Shown in pieces: positions 34,727 to 42,707 of a stretch of DNA of 64,000 nucleotides; positions within the stretch are counted from its first letter, which is position 1, and each line of letters opens with the position of its first letter. This stretch comes from an uncultured Anaerolineae bacterium (GTDB lineage: Bacteria > Chloroflexota > Anaerolineae > J036 > Brachytrichaceae). The notes under the pieces were generated by a model that saw nothing but the letters and a program-made list of their open reading frames with translations, searched no databases and had not been told where the DNA came from. The DNA lies in assembly GCA_937959265.1 (NCBI GenBank), contig CALGMA010000016.1, positions 28,176 through 92,175 of the forward strand, written 5' to 3'. The position numbers and the translations under genes were made by a program.

Positions 34727-36832
34727 GTGATCCGCGCCACAAGCGATGATGAACTTCGGGCAGCACGGGGCAGGTGGCGCTCGGCATGGCTACCTGCCCT
34801 AGTCATCGTTTGGATGGCGTTTGCCTTCCGGATGCACGGGTTGGAGCATGTGCGCCAGAACTACGACCGCGCCTACCCGCATGGCCTCGGCCTGTTCATC
34901 CGTCAAGCGGTCGCCGAAGGGCGCTTCGACCAATTGCCCGCCGCCAGCCTGCTGGCCAGCATCAATCTGCCCAATCCGGCCGGCGCCAGTTACTTCTATG
35001 CTCTGCTGACCGCCATTGAGCCTAGCGCGTATGTCGCTACGGCGCTCAATGCGATGCTGGGCGCGCTGGTTGCCGCAGTCGCCTTCGACCTGGCGCGGCG
35101 ACTTTTCGGCGGATGGGCCGCTTTCGTCGCCGGCCTGCTCGCCGGCGTGAGCCTGTGGACAGCCTGGGTCGCGCGCGGGGCATGGCTACAAGGGCCGATC
35201 GAAGCGATGAGCGCGCTGGCGCTGTGGCTGGCGATGAATGGCTTGGAGCGCGGCAAGCCAAAGCACATGTTTGCAGCGTTCGCCTGGGCCGCTGCTTGCC
35301 TGCATACGTATCTGGTCGCTGCCGGCCTGCTCGCCCAACTGGTCGCTGCGACGCTCATCGGCGCGCTCAGTCTGCGTGGGTCAGGCCAATGGTCAACCGG
35401 CTTGCGCCGCGCTGCGGCAGCCGGCGCCGCCATCTGCCTCTTGAGCGCGCTGGCTTACGCCGGCGCAGTCATCAGCGCGCGCGCCTCGCTCACAGCCGTG
35501 GTCAACAACCCACATGCCTTCAACGAAGAGACCCGCGCCGGCCGGCTGAATCTCGATCCGATCAACCACGCGCTGCGCATCGCCAGCGGGCGCGACTTCG
35601 AGAACACGTTCGTCGAACCCGACACGCCGCTGTTCGAGGCGCGTGACCGCTGGAGCGACGCACGGGCAACGATTATTGATGCGCTCCTCTGGATCGGGCT
35701 GGGCATGCTGGCGATTCAGGCCGCTGGCCGATCTCGCCCCGATCCGGCTCGCGCGCTAACCAGCCGCATCGCGCTCGGCTGGTTTGTCTTGCCAGTCCTG
35801 GCGACCTTCTTGGTTGCGAACGCCGTCATGCGCGATTGGAAGGTGCATGTGTTCTACCTGCTGCTCGCCTCGCCGATGCCTTATGCGTTGGCCGGCGCGC
35901 CATTTGCGTTGCTCGAGTGCGCAGCGCGCCATGTGTCGCGCAGGACGCGATACGCGATCTTGGCTTTGGCGTCGCCCGCCGCCATCGTCGCCGTCGCCAT
36001 CCCCTGGTGGAACGCCCTCGGCGAGGCGGAGGCCGCGGCGCGCTTCCCTTACCATCACGATGGTTTGTATAGCCTGCCGATCTTCTGGCAGATGCGCCTG
36101 GCCGAGCGATGGCGCGCGCTCGGTTGCGTCACGCTTCACGCCCAGGAGGACGCGCGCTGGGTGGCTAGTTTGCTCGGAGACGCCCGGCCGGCGCGCGCCG
36201 AAGAGATCCACATCAAGGGCGCATCCAGCATCTGGCAAGTGCGGCCAGAGGGCGGCGAATGCGCTTTGTTGATGGCCGAATCGCCTGCGCCGGCGCGCGC
36301 CGAGGCGTTCCCGATACCCATCCCCGGTCAAAAGCGCACCGACCGGACGCCGGTCGTGCCGATGCTCTACCGCGCGCTGCCGCTCGAATCGGCCCTGCGC
36401 CCGTCGGATGGCGCGTTCATCGTCAACCTGGGCGAAGGCTGGCGGTTGCTGGAGCTACAAACGCCGGCTGCGGCGCGTCCCGGCGAGACGATCACCGTGA
36501 CGCACGACTGGCTGGTGGGGCTGCCGCCGCCTGAGCCATATTGGTCGTGGTATTTCGCGCCATTCGTCAAGTTGTTCGCGCCTGACGGCCGGATGATCGC
36601 GCAGGTGGATGATGCGCCGGCGATCCTCGGCTATCGTTGGCGCGCCGGGCACGTGCAAACCAGCGCAGTGCGCTTCGCGCTGCCGGCGGATCTGCCGCCG
36701 GGCAAATATGCGTTGGAGATGAGCCTGTTCGATCCCAACCAGAAGAAGAACGCGGTGTATTTCGATCCCAAGCAACCCAGCACGCCCGTTGTTACAATAC
36801 GGCGTGTGTTGTTGGTTCGGGAAGTGCGATGA
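34727..36832 (+). CDS. GT-C-like membrane protein with C-terminal beta domain, inside the sdh operon
   Basis: 701 residues from GTG 34727, 37 nt after sdhD; the same frame is open through sdhD but that part is a shadow. First helix WLPALVIVWMAFAF; the outer loop has VRQNYDRAYPHGLGLF, where the usual Asp-Glu is Asp-Arg, and INLPNPAGASYFYALL corresponds to the PPLYY loop of relatives. About ten helices to ~430, an outer domain, and one tail domain (~560-701: LLELQTPAAARPGETITVTHDW, KLFAPDGRMIAQVDDAP, DLPPGKYALEMSLFDPNQK). It has no visible link to respiration, and the changed acid motif raises the question whether it is active. Confidence 0.78.
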   Translation: MIRATSDDELRAARGRWRSAWLPALVIVWMAFAFRMHGLEHVRQNYDRAYPHGLGLFIRQAVAEGRFDQLPAASLLASINLPNPAGASYFYALLTAIEPSAYVATALNAMLGALVAAVAFDLARRLFGGWAAFVAGLLAGVSLWTAWVARGAWLQGPIEAMSALALWLAMNGLERGKPKHMFAAFAWAAACLHTYLVAAGLLAQLVAATLIGALSLRGSGQWSTGLRRAAAAGAAICLLSALAYAGAVISARASLTAVVNNPHAFNEETRAGRLNLDPINHALRIASGRDFENTFVEPDTPLFEARDRWSDARATIIDALLWIGLGMLAIQAAGRSRPDPARALTSRIALGWFVLPVLATFLVANAVMRDWKVHVFYLLLASPMPYALAGAPFALLECAARHVSRRTRYAILALASPAAIVAVAIPWWNALGEAEAAARFPYHHDGLYSLPIFWQMRLAERWRALGCVTLHAQEDARWVASLLGDARPARAEEIHIKGASSIWQVRPEGGECALLMAESPAPARAEAFPIPIPGQKRTDRTPVVPMLYRALPLESALRPSDGAFIVNLGEGWRLLELQTPAAARPGETITVTHDWLVGLPPPEPYWSWYFAPFVKLFAPDGRMIAQVDDAPAILGYRWRAGHVQTSAVRFALPADLPPGKYALEMSLFDPNQKKNAVYFDPKQPSTPVVTIRRVLLVREVR
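36793..36798 (+). promoter_or_regulatory. Candidate -10 (TACAAT) for sdhA within the end of the GT-C gene
   Basis: TACAAT lies 40 nt before the stop of the GT-C gene and 211 nt before the sdhA ATG. If used, it would give a leader of about 200 nt containing the two inverted repeats below. Confidence 0.25.
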
Positions 36833-36858
36833 CAAGAGCCTATCTGGAAGCCCATTGG

Positions 36859-36887
36859 GTTAGGCAAAGGGATTGTCTGCGCCTAAC
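36859..36887 (+). promoter_or_regulatory. Inverted repeat 1 in the sdhA leader
   Basis: GTTAGGC (36859-36865) and GCCTAAC (36881-36887) form a perfect 7-bp stem with a 15-nt loop. No T-run follows, so a terminator is unlikely. Confidence 0.35.
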
Positions 36888-36930
36888 TGCGCTGTATGTT
36901 GCAAGTTTCCAGTTAGACTTTTACTAGCCG

Positions 36931-36987
36931 ATGATTGATGACGCAGACGCATGATTGACGACCATCACGCGATCGCCCATCAATCAT
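36931..36987 (+). promoter_or_regulatory. Inverted repeat 2 with duplicated 5' arm before sdhA
   Basis: ATGATTGATG (36931-36940) pairs perfectly with CATCAATCAT (36978-36987). A second partial copy of the left arm, ATGATTG (36951-36957), can pair with CAATCAT (36981-36987). The two left arms lie in a 20-bp imperfect direct repeat (36931-36950 and 36951-36970, 15 of 20 identical). The right arm ends 21 nt before the sdhA ATG and 12 nt before its GGAG ribosome site, so alternative pairings could affect translation. Confidence 0.45.
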
Positions 36988-37008
36988 CACTTATCTTTTG
37001 GAGTTGGT

Positions 37009-38784
37009 ATGCCTCAGTATCATCAGTTTGATGCGCTCGTGGTGGGCGCGGGCGGCGCAGGGTTGATGGCGGCCCTGTATGCCAGCAAAGGCGTGAACAC
37101 CGCCGTCATCAGCAAGCTGTATCCCACGCGTTCGCACACCGGCACGGCGCAGGGCGGCATCAGCGCTGCGCTGGGCAACCTGGAAGAGGACAAATGGGAG
37201 TGGCACGCCTACGACACGATCAAAGGCGGCGACTTCCTGTGCGATCAGGACGCTGTGGACATCATGTGCCGCGAGGCGATTGACGCGGTGATTGACCTGG
37301 AACACATGGGCCTGCCGTTCGACCGCATGCCCGACGGCAAGATCAGCCAGCGGCGCTTCGGCGGGCACACCAACAACGAGACCAAAAAGCCGGTCATGCG
37401 CGCCTGCCACGCCGCCGACCGCACCGGCCACATGATCCTGCAAACGCTTTACCAGAACTGTATCAAGAACAACGTTAAGTTCTTCGATGAGTTCCAGGTG
37501 ATTGATGTACTGATCGAGGACGGCAAGTGCAACGGCGTGGTCGCCGTGCAACTGGCCACTGGCGAGATCCATGTCTTCCACAGCAAGGCGACGCTGATCG
37601 CCACCGGCGGCTTCGGCAAGATGTGGAAGGTCACCAGCAACGCCCACTCGTTGACTGGCGACCTGCCGGCGGCGGTGCTGCGGCGCGGCTTGCCGCTGGA
37701 AGATATGGAGTTCTTCCAGTTCCACCCAACCGGCGTGTATAAGCTGGGCATCTTGCTCAGCGAGGCCGCGCGCGGCGAAGGCGCAGTGTTCATCAACGAT
37801 AAGGGCGAGCGCTTCATGGAACGCTACATGCCCACCCTGAAAGACCTCGCCCCGCGTGACATCTGCAGCCGCTGCATCTACACCGAGATTCGCGAAGGCC
37901 GCGGCATCGGCGGCAAAGACTACGTGTATCTGGACTTCCGCCCCGAGCAAATCAACAAGTACTTCGAGGCAGACGGCAACCCTAAGCGCATCGACGCGCA
38001 TTACTTGGAGACCCGACTGCCCGACATCATCGAATTCGCCCGCGTGTACCAGGGGATTGACCCGATCAAGGAGCCGGTGCCGATTCAGCCGACGGCGCAC
38101 TACGCCATGGGTGGCATCCCTACCGACAACGATACGCGCGTGCTGGCCGATGAAACCGGTCGGATCGTGGAAGGGCTTTACGCTGCCGGCGAGGTGGCCT
38201 GCGTCAGCGTGCACGGCGCCAATCGGCTGGGCACGAACTCGCTGGTGGACCTGGTGGTTTTCGGCAAGCGCGGCGGCATCGCCATGGCCGAGTATTGCAA
38301 GCAGGCGTCGTTCCGCCCCATCAACCGCGACGCGGCAGCTAAAGAGGGCGCTGCGCAGATTGACCGCATCCGCAACAACAACGGCGACGAACGGCCACAT
38401 GCCATCCGCAAAGAGATGCAGGCGGTCATGGATGACAAGGTCGGCGTGTATCGCACCGGCGCCGGGCTGGAAGAAGCGATTGATAAGATCCACGAACTGC
38501 AAGCCCGTTACAAGCAGATCCGCATTGACGACAAGGGGCTGAAGTGGAACACCGACTTGATGGAAGCCTGGGAGCTGGGGGCGCTGCTTGATCTGGCCGA
38601 GGTCACTGCGTTTGCAGCCCTGGCGCGCACCGAGAGCCGCGGTGGCCATTACCGCGAGGATTATCCCAACCGCGACGACGTGAACTTCCTCAAGCACTCC
38701 ATGGCGTGGAAGAACGGGACGATCACGCTGAAATACAAGCCGGTGCGCATCACCCGCATCCAGCCACAGGAAAGGAAGTATTGA
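37009..38784 (+). CDS. sdhA: Succinate dehydrogenase flavoprotein subunit
   Basis: 591 residues. Oxidises succinate to fumarate with covalent [16 protein letters not shown] is the dinucleotide fold, [17 protein letters not shown] has the FAD-linking His (H43), [31 protein letters not shown] the capping region, [10 protein letters not shown] and [13 protein letters not shown] the active site, and [20 protein letters not shown] the C-terminal FAD motif. [16 protein letters not shown] near the end is also standard. GGAG precedes the ATG by 6 nt; an upstream in-frame ATG at 36955 lies within the inverted repeats and is rejected. Complete, normal length, with sdhB 59 nt downstream. Confidence 0.97.
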   Translation: MPQYHQFDALVVGAGGAGLMAALYASKGVNTAVISKLYPTRSHTGTAQGGISAALGNLEEDKWEWHAYDTIKGGDFLCDQDAVDIMCREAIDAVIDLEHMGLPFDRMPDGKISQRRFGGHTNNETKKPVMRACHAADRTGHMILQTLYQNCIKNNVKFFDEFQVIDVLIEDGKCNGVVAVQLATGEIHVFHSKATLIATGGFGKMWKVTSNAHSLTGDLPAAVLRRGLPLEDMEFFQFHPTGVYKLGILLSEAARGEGAVFINDKGERFMERYMPTLKDLAPRDICSRCIYTEIREGRGIGGKDYVYLDFRPEQINKYFEADGNPKRIDAHYLETRLPDIIEFARVYQGIDPIKEPVPIQPTAHYAMGGIPTDNDTRVLADETGRIVEGLYAAGEVACVSVHGANRLGTNSLVDLVVFGKRGGIAMAEYCKQASFRPINRDAAAKEGAAQIDRIRNNNGDERPHAIRKEMQAVMDDKVGVYRTGAGLEEAIDKIHELQARYKQIRIDDKGLKWNTDLMEAWELGALLDLAEVTAFAALARTESRGGHYREDYPNRDDVNFLKHSMAWKNGTITLKYKPVRITRIQPQERKY

Positions 38785-38843
38785 TATATTGAGGAACGCG
38801 CCTGTTGGCGTTCTCAGTCCTCAATGCCACGTTCTCGATTCCA

Positions 38844-39560
<717 letters not shown>

Positions 39561-39564
39561 GCCC

Positions 39565-39595
39565 GGGTAGCTGATGGCAATGCCATCGGCTACCC
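39565..39595 (+). terminator. Hairpin A after sdhB (terminator-like or REP-like)
   Basis: Arms GGGTAGCTGATGGCA (39565-39579) and TGCCATCGGCTACCC (39581-39595) pair over 15 positions with one T-G wobble and a single central base. It lies 4 nt after the sdhB stop. No T-run follows, so it is not a classical intrinsic terminator. It matches hairpin B at 59379 in plan. Confidence 0.6.
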
Positions 39596-39628
39596 CAGGC
39601 CGTTAGAGTAAGGGCGTTTGAGCCTTTT

Positions 39629-39654
39629 GCGCCAAGCGCGCCCGCGCTTGGCGC
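39629..39654. terminator. GC-rich perfect hairpin between convergent genes
   Basis: GCGCCAAGCGCG (39629-39640) and CGCGCTTGGCGC (39643-39654) form a perfect 12-bp stem with a 2-nt centre, flanked by TTTT on the left and TTT on the right. It lies between the ends of sdhB and the CBS gene and could end transcription from sdhB; T-runs are short. Confidence 0.45.
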
Positions 39655-39711
39655 TTTGCGGCGGGGGAGCTTCGATGACAGCCTTGTCCTCTCCGCTGCT
39701 GCCCGCGCCTT

Positions 39712-40149
39712 TTAGCCTCGATTGAGCGCCTCGCCGGCTTCTTCGCGCTCGACGCGCTCCAGATAGCGCATGATGTCACCGAGCGAGAGGATGCCGATCG
39801 GGTTGCAGATGTCATCTGGCTCGGCCACCACGACGCGATGGATGCGGTGATCAATGATGATCCTTGCGGCCTCCTTCAGCGACATGTCCGGCGTTACCGT
39901 CAGCACGCGGTTGGTCATGATCTCGCCGACGGTGAGTTGATCCCAAGGCTTGCCGCCCTCGTGGACGAGCCGCGCCGCGACAATGTCGGTCTCGGAGATG
40001 ATGCCGGCCAGCGCACAATCGAAATCCACCACCACCAGCGAGCGCAACCCTTTCTCGTTCATGATGCGCGCAGCATCGCGCACGCTGATAGACGAATCGC
40101 AACTTACGACGCCCTTGTGCATCGCGTCTCGGACTGTCATGTGCTTCAT
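39712..40149 (-). CDS. CBS-domain pair protein
   Basis: 145 residues made almost wholly of two CBS motifs: about 6-62 (VRDAMHKGVVSCDSSISVRDAARIM ... GIISETDIV) and about 75-135 (VGEIMTNRVLTVTPDMSLKEAARIII ... GILSLGDIMRYL). Such stand-alone pairs usually bind adenosine nucleotides and act as sensors for a partner; the partner cannot be told. GGAGG lies about 12 nt before the ATG. It is convergent with sdhB and in line with the ArfB gene upstream (43-nt gap). The last ~10 residues are Glu/Arg-rich. Confidence 0.88.
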   Translation of the reverse strand: MKHMTVRDAMHKGVVSCDSSISVRDAARIMNEKGLRSLVVVDFDCALAGIISETDIVAARLVHEGGKPWDQLTVGEIMTNRVLTVTPDMSLKEAARIIIDHRIHRVVVAEPDDICNPIGILSLGDIMRYLERVEREEAGEALNRG

Positions 40150-40192
40150 ATTGTTTGGTTTCCTCCGTGGGTGCGTAAGTTTAACGCGGGAC

Positions 40193-40627
40193 TCACTCGA
40201 GGGCCGGCATGCGGCGCTGGCGCTTGACTTCGCTCGTTCGGCGCTTTTGGCGTAGGCGTTCTTCTACAGCGGCGCGCGGCGGGCGCGTCCTGCGCCGGCG
40301 CTTGGCCGGCGTCAACGCTTGCCGCAGTAATCGGACGAAGCGGCGCGTCACCTCCGCGCGATTGCGCAACTGGCTGCGCTCGCTGCGCGATTCCAAATGC
40401 AGCATACCTGCATCGTCCAAATATCGCGCCAGGCGCGCCATCGCCTGCTGGCGCTGCACATCATCGAGCGACGGCGTATGGGCCAGGTCGAACAGCAGCT
40501 CGACCGCCGTCTCTGCCTTGTTGACGTGCTGGCCACCCGCGCCCGACGCGCGCGAGAAACGATACGTCAACTCGTCAACTGGGATGCGCACACGCGCGCT
40601 GATGATGAGGTCATCCTGCGTCGCCAT
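40193..40627 (-). CDS. arfB: ArfB-like peptidyl-tRNA hydrolase (class I release factor family)
   Basis: 144 residues from ATG 40627. IISARVRIPVDELTYRFSRASGAGGQHVNKAETAVELLFD holds the GGQ motif (31-33) that hydrolyses peptidyl-tRNA, without the codon-recognition domain of RF1/RF2. The C-terminus (TPAKRRRRTRPPR ... KRQRRMPALE) is the basic tail that in ArfB/ICT1 enters the empty mRNA channel of stalled ribosomes. Length fits ArfB (~140). The role is rescue of ribosomes stuck without a stop codon. It is divergent from the dehydrogenase gene with a 30-bp gap that appears to hold both promoters. Confidence 0.9.
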   Translation of the reverse strand: MATQDDLIISARVRIPVDELTYRFSRASGAGGQHVNKAETAVELLFDLAHTPSLDDVQRQQAMARLARYLDDAGMLHLESRSERSQLRNRAEVTRRFVRLLRQALTPAKRRRRTRPPRAAVEERLRQKRRTSEVKRQRRMPALE

Positions 40628-40639
40628 GACCGTAGATGA

Positions 40640-40649
40640 ACTATACAAT
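40640..40649. promoter_or_regulatory. Overlapping divergent -10 elements
   Basis: On the plus strand TACAAT (40644-40649) lies 8 nt before the ATG at 40658. On the minus strand TATAGT (40645-40640) lies 12 nt before the ArfB ATG at 40627. The hexamers overlap by 2 bp in a 30-bp gap that has little room for anything else. Confidence 0.5.
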
Positions 40650-40657
40650 CGCCCATC

Positions 40658-41671
40658 ATGACCTACCGCCTTTGCATCATCCCCGGTGACGGGGTTGGCC
40701 GCGAAGTGATCCCCTGCGCCGTCGAAGCCTTGCGACGCGCGCTGCCCGGCTTGACCACGGTCGAGGCCGAGGCCGGCTGGGACTGCTTCCAGCGCACCGG
40801 CAACGCGCTACCCGATGAGACTATCGCCCAGATCGCCGCTTGCGGCGCGACCTTGTTCGGGGCCGTCTCCTCGCCGTCGCACAAGGTCGAGGGCTACCGC
40901 AGCCCGATCATCCAGATGCGCCAGCGCTTCGACCTATACGCCAACTTGCGCCCAACGCGCATCGTGTGGTCTCAGGCGTCGCAGATGATCGGCCGGCCGC
41001 AAGCCGTGGACCTGATCTTGGTGCGCGAGAACACGCAGGGGCTATACGCCGGCCGAGAACGGCTGCAAGGCGACGAGGCCATCGCCGAGCGCGTAATCAC
41101 CCGCGCAGCGTCGGAGCGCATCGCGCGCGTGGCGTTCGAGCTGGCGCGCCAGCGCGAGCGCAGGCGCGTCACGATTGTGCACAAGGCCAACATTCTGCCG
41201 ATCACCGATGGCCTCTTCCGCGACGCGGTGCGCGCTGCGGGCGCGAGCTATCCCGAAGTAGCCATTGACGAGATGCTGGTGGACACGGCGGCGATGATGT
41301 TGGCGTCGAAGCCGGCGCGGTTCGATGTGATCGTTACCACCAACTTGTTCGGCGACATCCTGAGCGACGTGGCCAGCGTGTGGGGCGGCGGCATGGGCGT
41401 GGCGCCCTCGCTCAACCTCGGCGAGGACGTGGCGATAGCCGAGCCGGTGCACGGCAGCGCGCCCGACATCGCCGGCAAAGGCATCGCCAACCCTTGCGGC
41501 GCGATCCTGAGTGCCGCGCTGCTGGCGCGGCACTACTGGAAGCGGGCCGATGTCGCCGAACGCATCGAACGCGCCGTGTACGGAGCAATCGAGAGCGGCG
41601 CGCGCACGCCCGACCTGGGCGGCCAGGCCGCCACGCAGGAAGTCGCGGCGGAGATACTGCGGCGCATCTGA
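40658..41671 (+). CDS. Isocitrate/homoisocitrate/3-isopropylmalate dehydrogenase family enzyme
   Basis: 337 residues. A beta-decarboxylating dehydrogenase: IIPGDGVGREV at the N-terminus, RQRFDLYANLRPTR for substrate carboxylates, LILVRENTQGLYAG, TIVHKANILPITDGLFRD (catalytic Lys), DIVTTNLFGDILSD-like VIVTTNLFGDILSDVAS for Mg2+, and EPVHGSAPDIAGKGIANP for the NAD(P) site. The specificity loop SSPSHKVEGYRSPII is closer to homoisocitrate or tartrate-type members than to leucine-pathway LeuB, but this cannot be settled by eye. No other leucine or lysine pathway gene is near. TACAAT 8 nt before the ATG and no Shine-Dalgarno suggest a leaderless mRNA. Confidence 0.85.
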   Translation: MTYRLCIIPGDGVGREVIPCAVEALRRALPGLTTVEAEAGWDCFQRTGNALPDETIAQIAACGATLFGAVSSPSHKVEGYRSPIIQMRQRFDLYANLRPTRIVWSQASQMIGRPQAVDLILVRENTQGLYAGRERLQGDEAIAERVITRAASERIARVAFELARQRERRRVTIVHKANILPITDGLFRDAVRAAGASYPEVAIDEMLVDTAAMMLASKPARFDVIVTTNLFGDILSDVASVWGGGMGVAPSLNLGEDVAIAEPVHGSAPDIAGKGIANPCGAILSAALLARHYWKRADVAERIERAVYGAIESGARTPDLGGQAATQEVAAEILRRI

Positions 41672-41724
41672 CGCCCGGAACTCCCCGGCGTCCGACTTCT
41701 CGCCCGGCTATAAGCTTCCGCGCG

Positions 41725-41730
41725 TAGAAT
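41725..41730 (+). promoter_or_regulatory. Candidate -10 (TAGAAT) of the DUF58 gene
   Basis: TAGAAT followed by CGCATT and then ATG at 41737, a 6-nt distance that would make the mRNA leaderless. No Shine-Dalgarno is present in the 65-nt gap. Confidence 0.45.
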
Positions 41731-41736
41731 CGCATT

Positions 41737-42654
41737 ATGCTGTCCGAGGCGTTCCTGCAGTCGCTGCGCACCCTGCGCCTGAATGCGCCGCGTCGGCGCG
41801 TCGGCTCGCTGACCGGCGAACGGCGCAGCGTGAAGCGCGGGCGCTCGGTCGAGTTCGCCGATTACCGTAATTACACCCCTGGCGACGACCCGCGCCGCGT
41901 GGACTGGAACGTTTACGCCCGGCTAGAACGCCCCTACATCAAGTTGTTCGAGGACGAAGAGGACCTCACCACGCATATCTTGCTGGATGACAGCCCGTCC
42001 ATGTTTTGGCAGCCGGACGAGGAAGCTGACGGCCAACACCTTGCGCAAAAGTGGCTATGCGCCGCGCAGCTCGCGGTCGTGCTGGGCTATGTCGCGCTGG
42101 CCTCCGGCGACAAAATTGTGTTGGAGACCAGCTCGTTCCAGCGCTTTGGGCCAAAGCGTGGCGTGGCCTCCGCTGCGGCGCTCATCGCTTTCGTCGAGCG
42201 CGTCTCGGCAACCGACAAGCACGACCTGCGCGCTGCGCCGACCGGCCGGCGACAGCCCTTGAATGCCTGGCTGAAGCGTTATGCGCTCGACGCGCGCCCC
42301 GGCCTGTGCATCCTGATCAGCGACATGTTGGACGAGGGTGGCTACACCGAGGGGTTCAACGCGTTGGGCAACAGCCGACTGGATGTGAACCTGTTGCACA
42401 CGCTCAGCTCAGACGAACTCGACCCGCAATTCGCCGGCGACCTCAGGCTAAAGGATGTGGAAACGGCGAACCAGCAGGACATGAGCCTGGACGACGCCGT
42501 GCTCGGCCAGTATCGCCAGCGGTTGACAGCGTGGAGCGAGGAGATTGCCGCCCAGGTGCGCCGGCGCGGCGGCCGTTACCACCTCACCGACACATCGCTG
42601 CCGCTCGAACAAATCGTGTTGAAAGACCTGAGGCGCGAAGAATGGCTGATTTGA
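41737..42654 (+). CDS. DUF58 domain protein (MoxR-associated type)
   Basis: 305 residues, soluble. GRSVEFADYRNYTPGDDPRRVDWNVYARLERPYIKLFEDEED is the DUF58 signature (YxPGDDxRxxDW then AR). THILLDDSPSM follows, a vWA-like DxSxS site. DUF58 proteins normally accompany a MoxR AAA+ ATPase and vWA membrane proteins and are thought to act in protein or metal-centre maturation. The vWA partner is next (53-nt gap) but no MoxR gene is present here. Leaderless start proposed. The C-terminal ~80 residues (QDMSLDDAVLGQYRQRL) are family-typical. Confidence 0.88.
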   Translation: MLSEAFLQSLRTLRLNAPRRRVGSLTGERRSVKRGRSVEFADYRNYTPGDDPRRVDWNVYARLERPYIKLFEDEEDLTTHILLDDSPSMFWQPDEEADGQHLAQKWLCAAQLAVVLGYVALASGDKIVLETSSFQRFGPKRGVASAAALIAFVERVSATDKHDLRAAPTGRRQPLNAWLKRYALDARPGLCILISDMLDEGGYTEGFNALGNSRLDVNLLHTLSSDELDPQFAGDLRLKDVETANQQDMSLDDAVLGQYRQRLTAWSEEIAAQVRRRGGRYHLTDTSLPLEQIVLKDLRREEWLI

Positions 42655-42707
42655 CGATTGCGGAGCGCGGTCACGCCGCCGATTGCAATTTGTCATGAGA
42701 ATCGCAA

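Noticed and set aside
36991..38697. 568-codon open frame antisense to sdhA
   Set aside because: It is a GC-driven shadow. sdhA shows every conserved motif on the other strand, while this frame has no recognisable domain and is rich in Val/His/Arg.
39565..39654. Classical intrinsic terminator after sdhB
   Set aside because: Both hairpins are strong but no T-run follows on the plus strand, so only 'terminator-like' is claimed.
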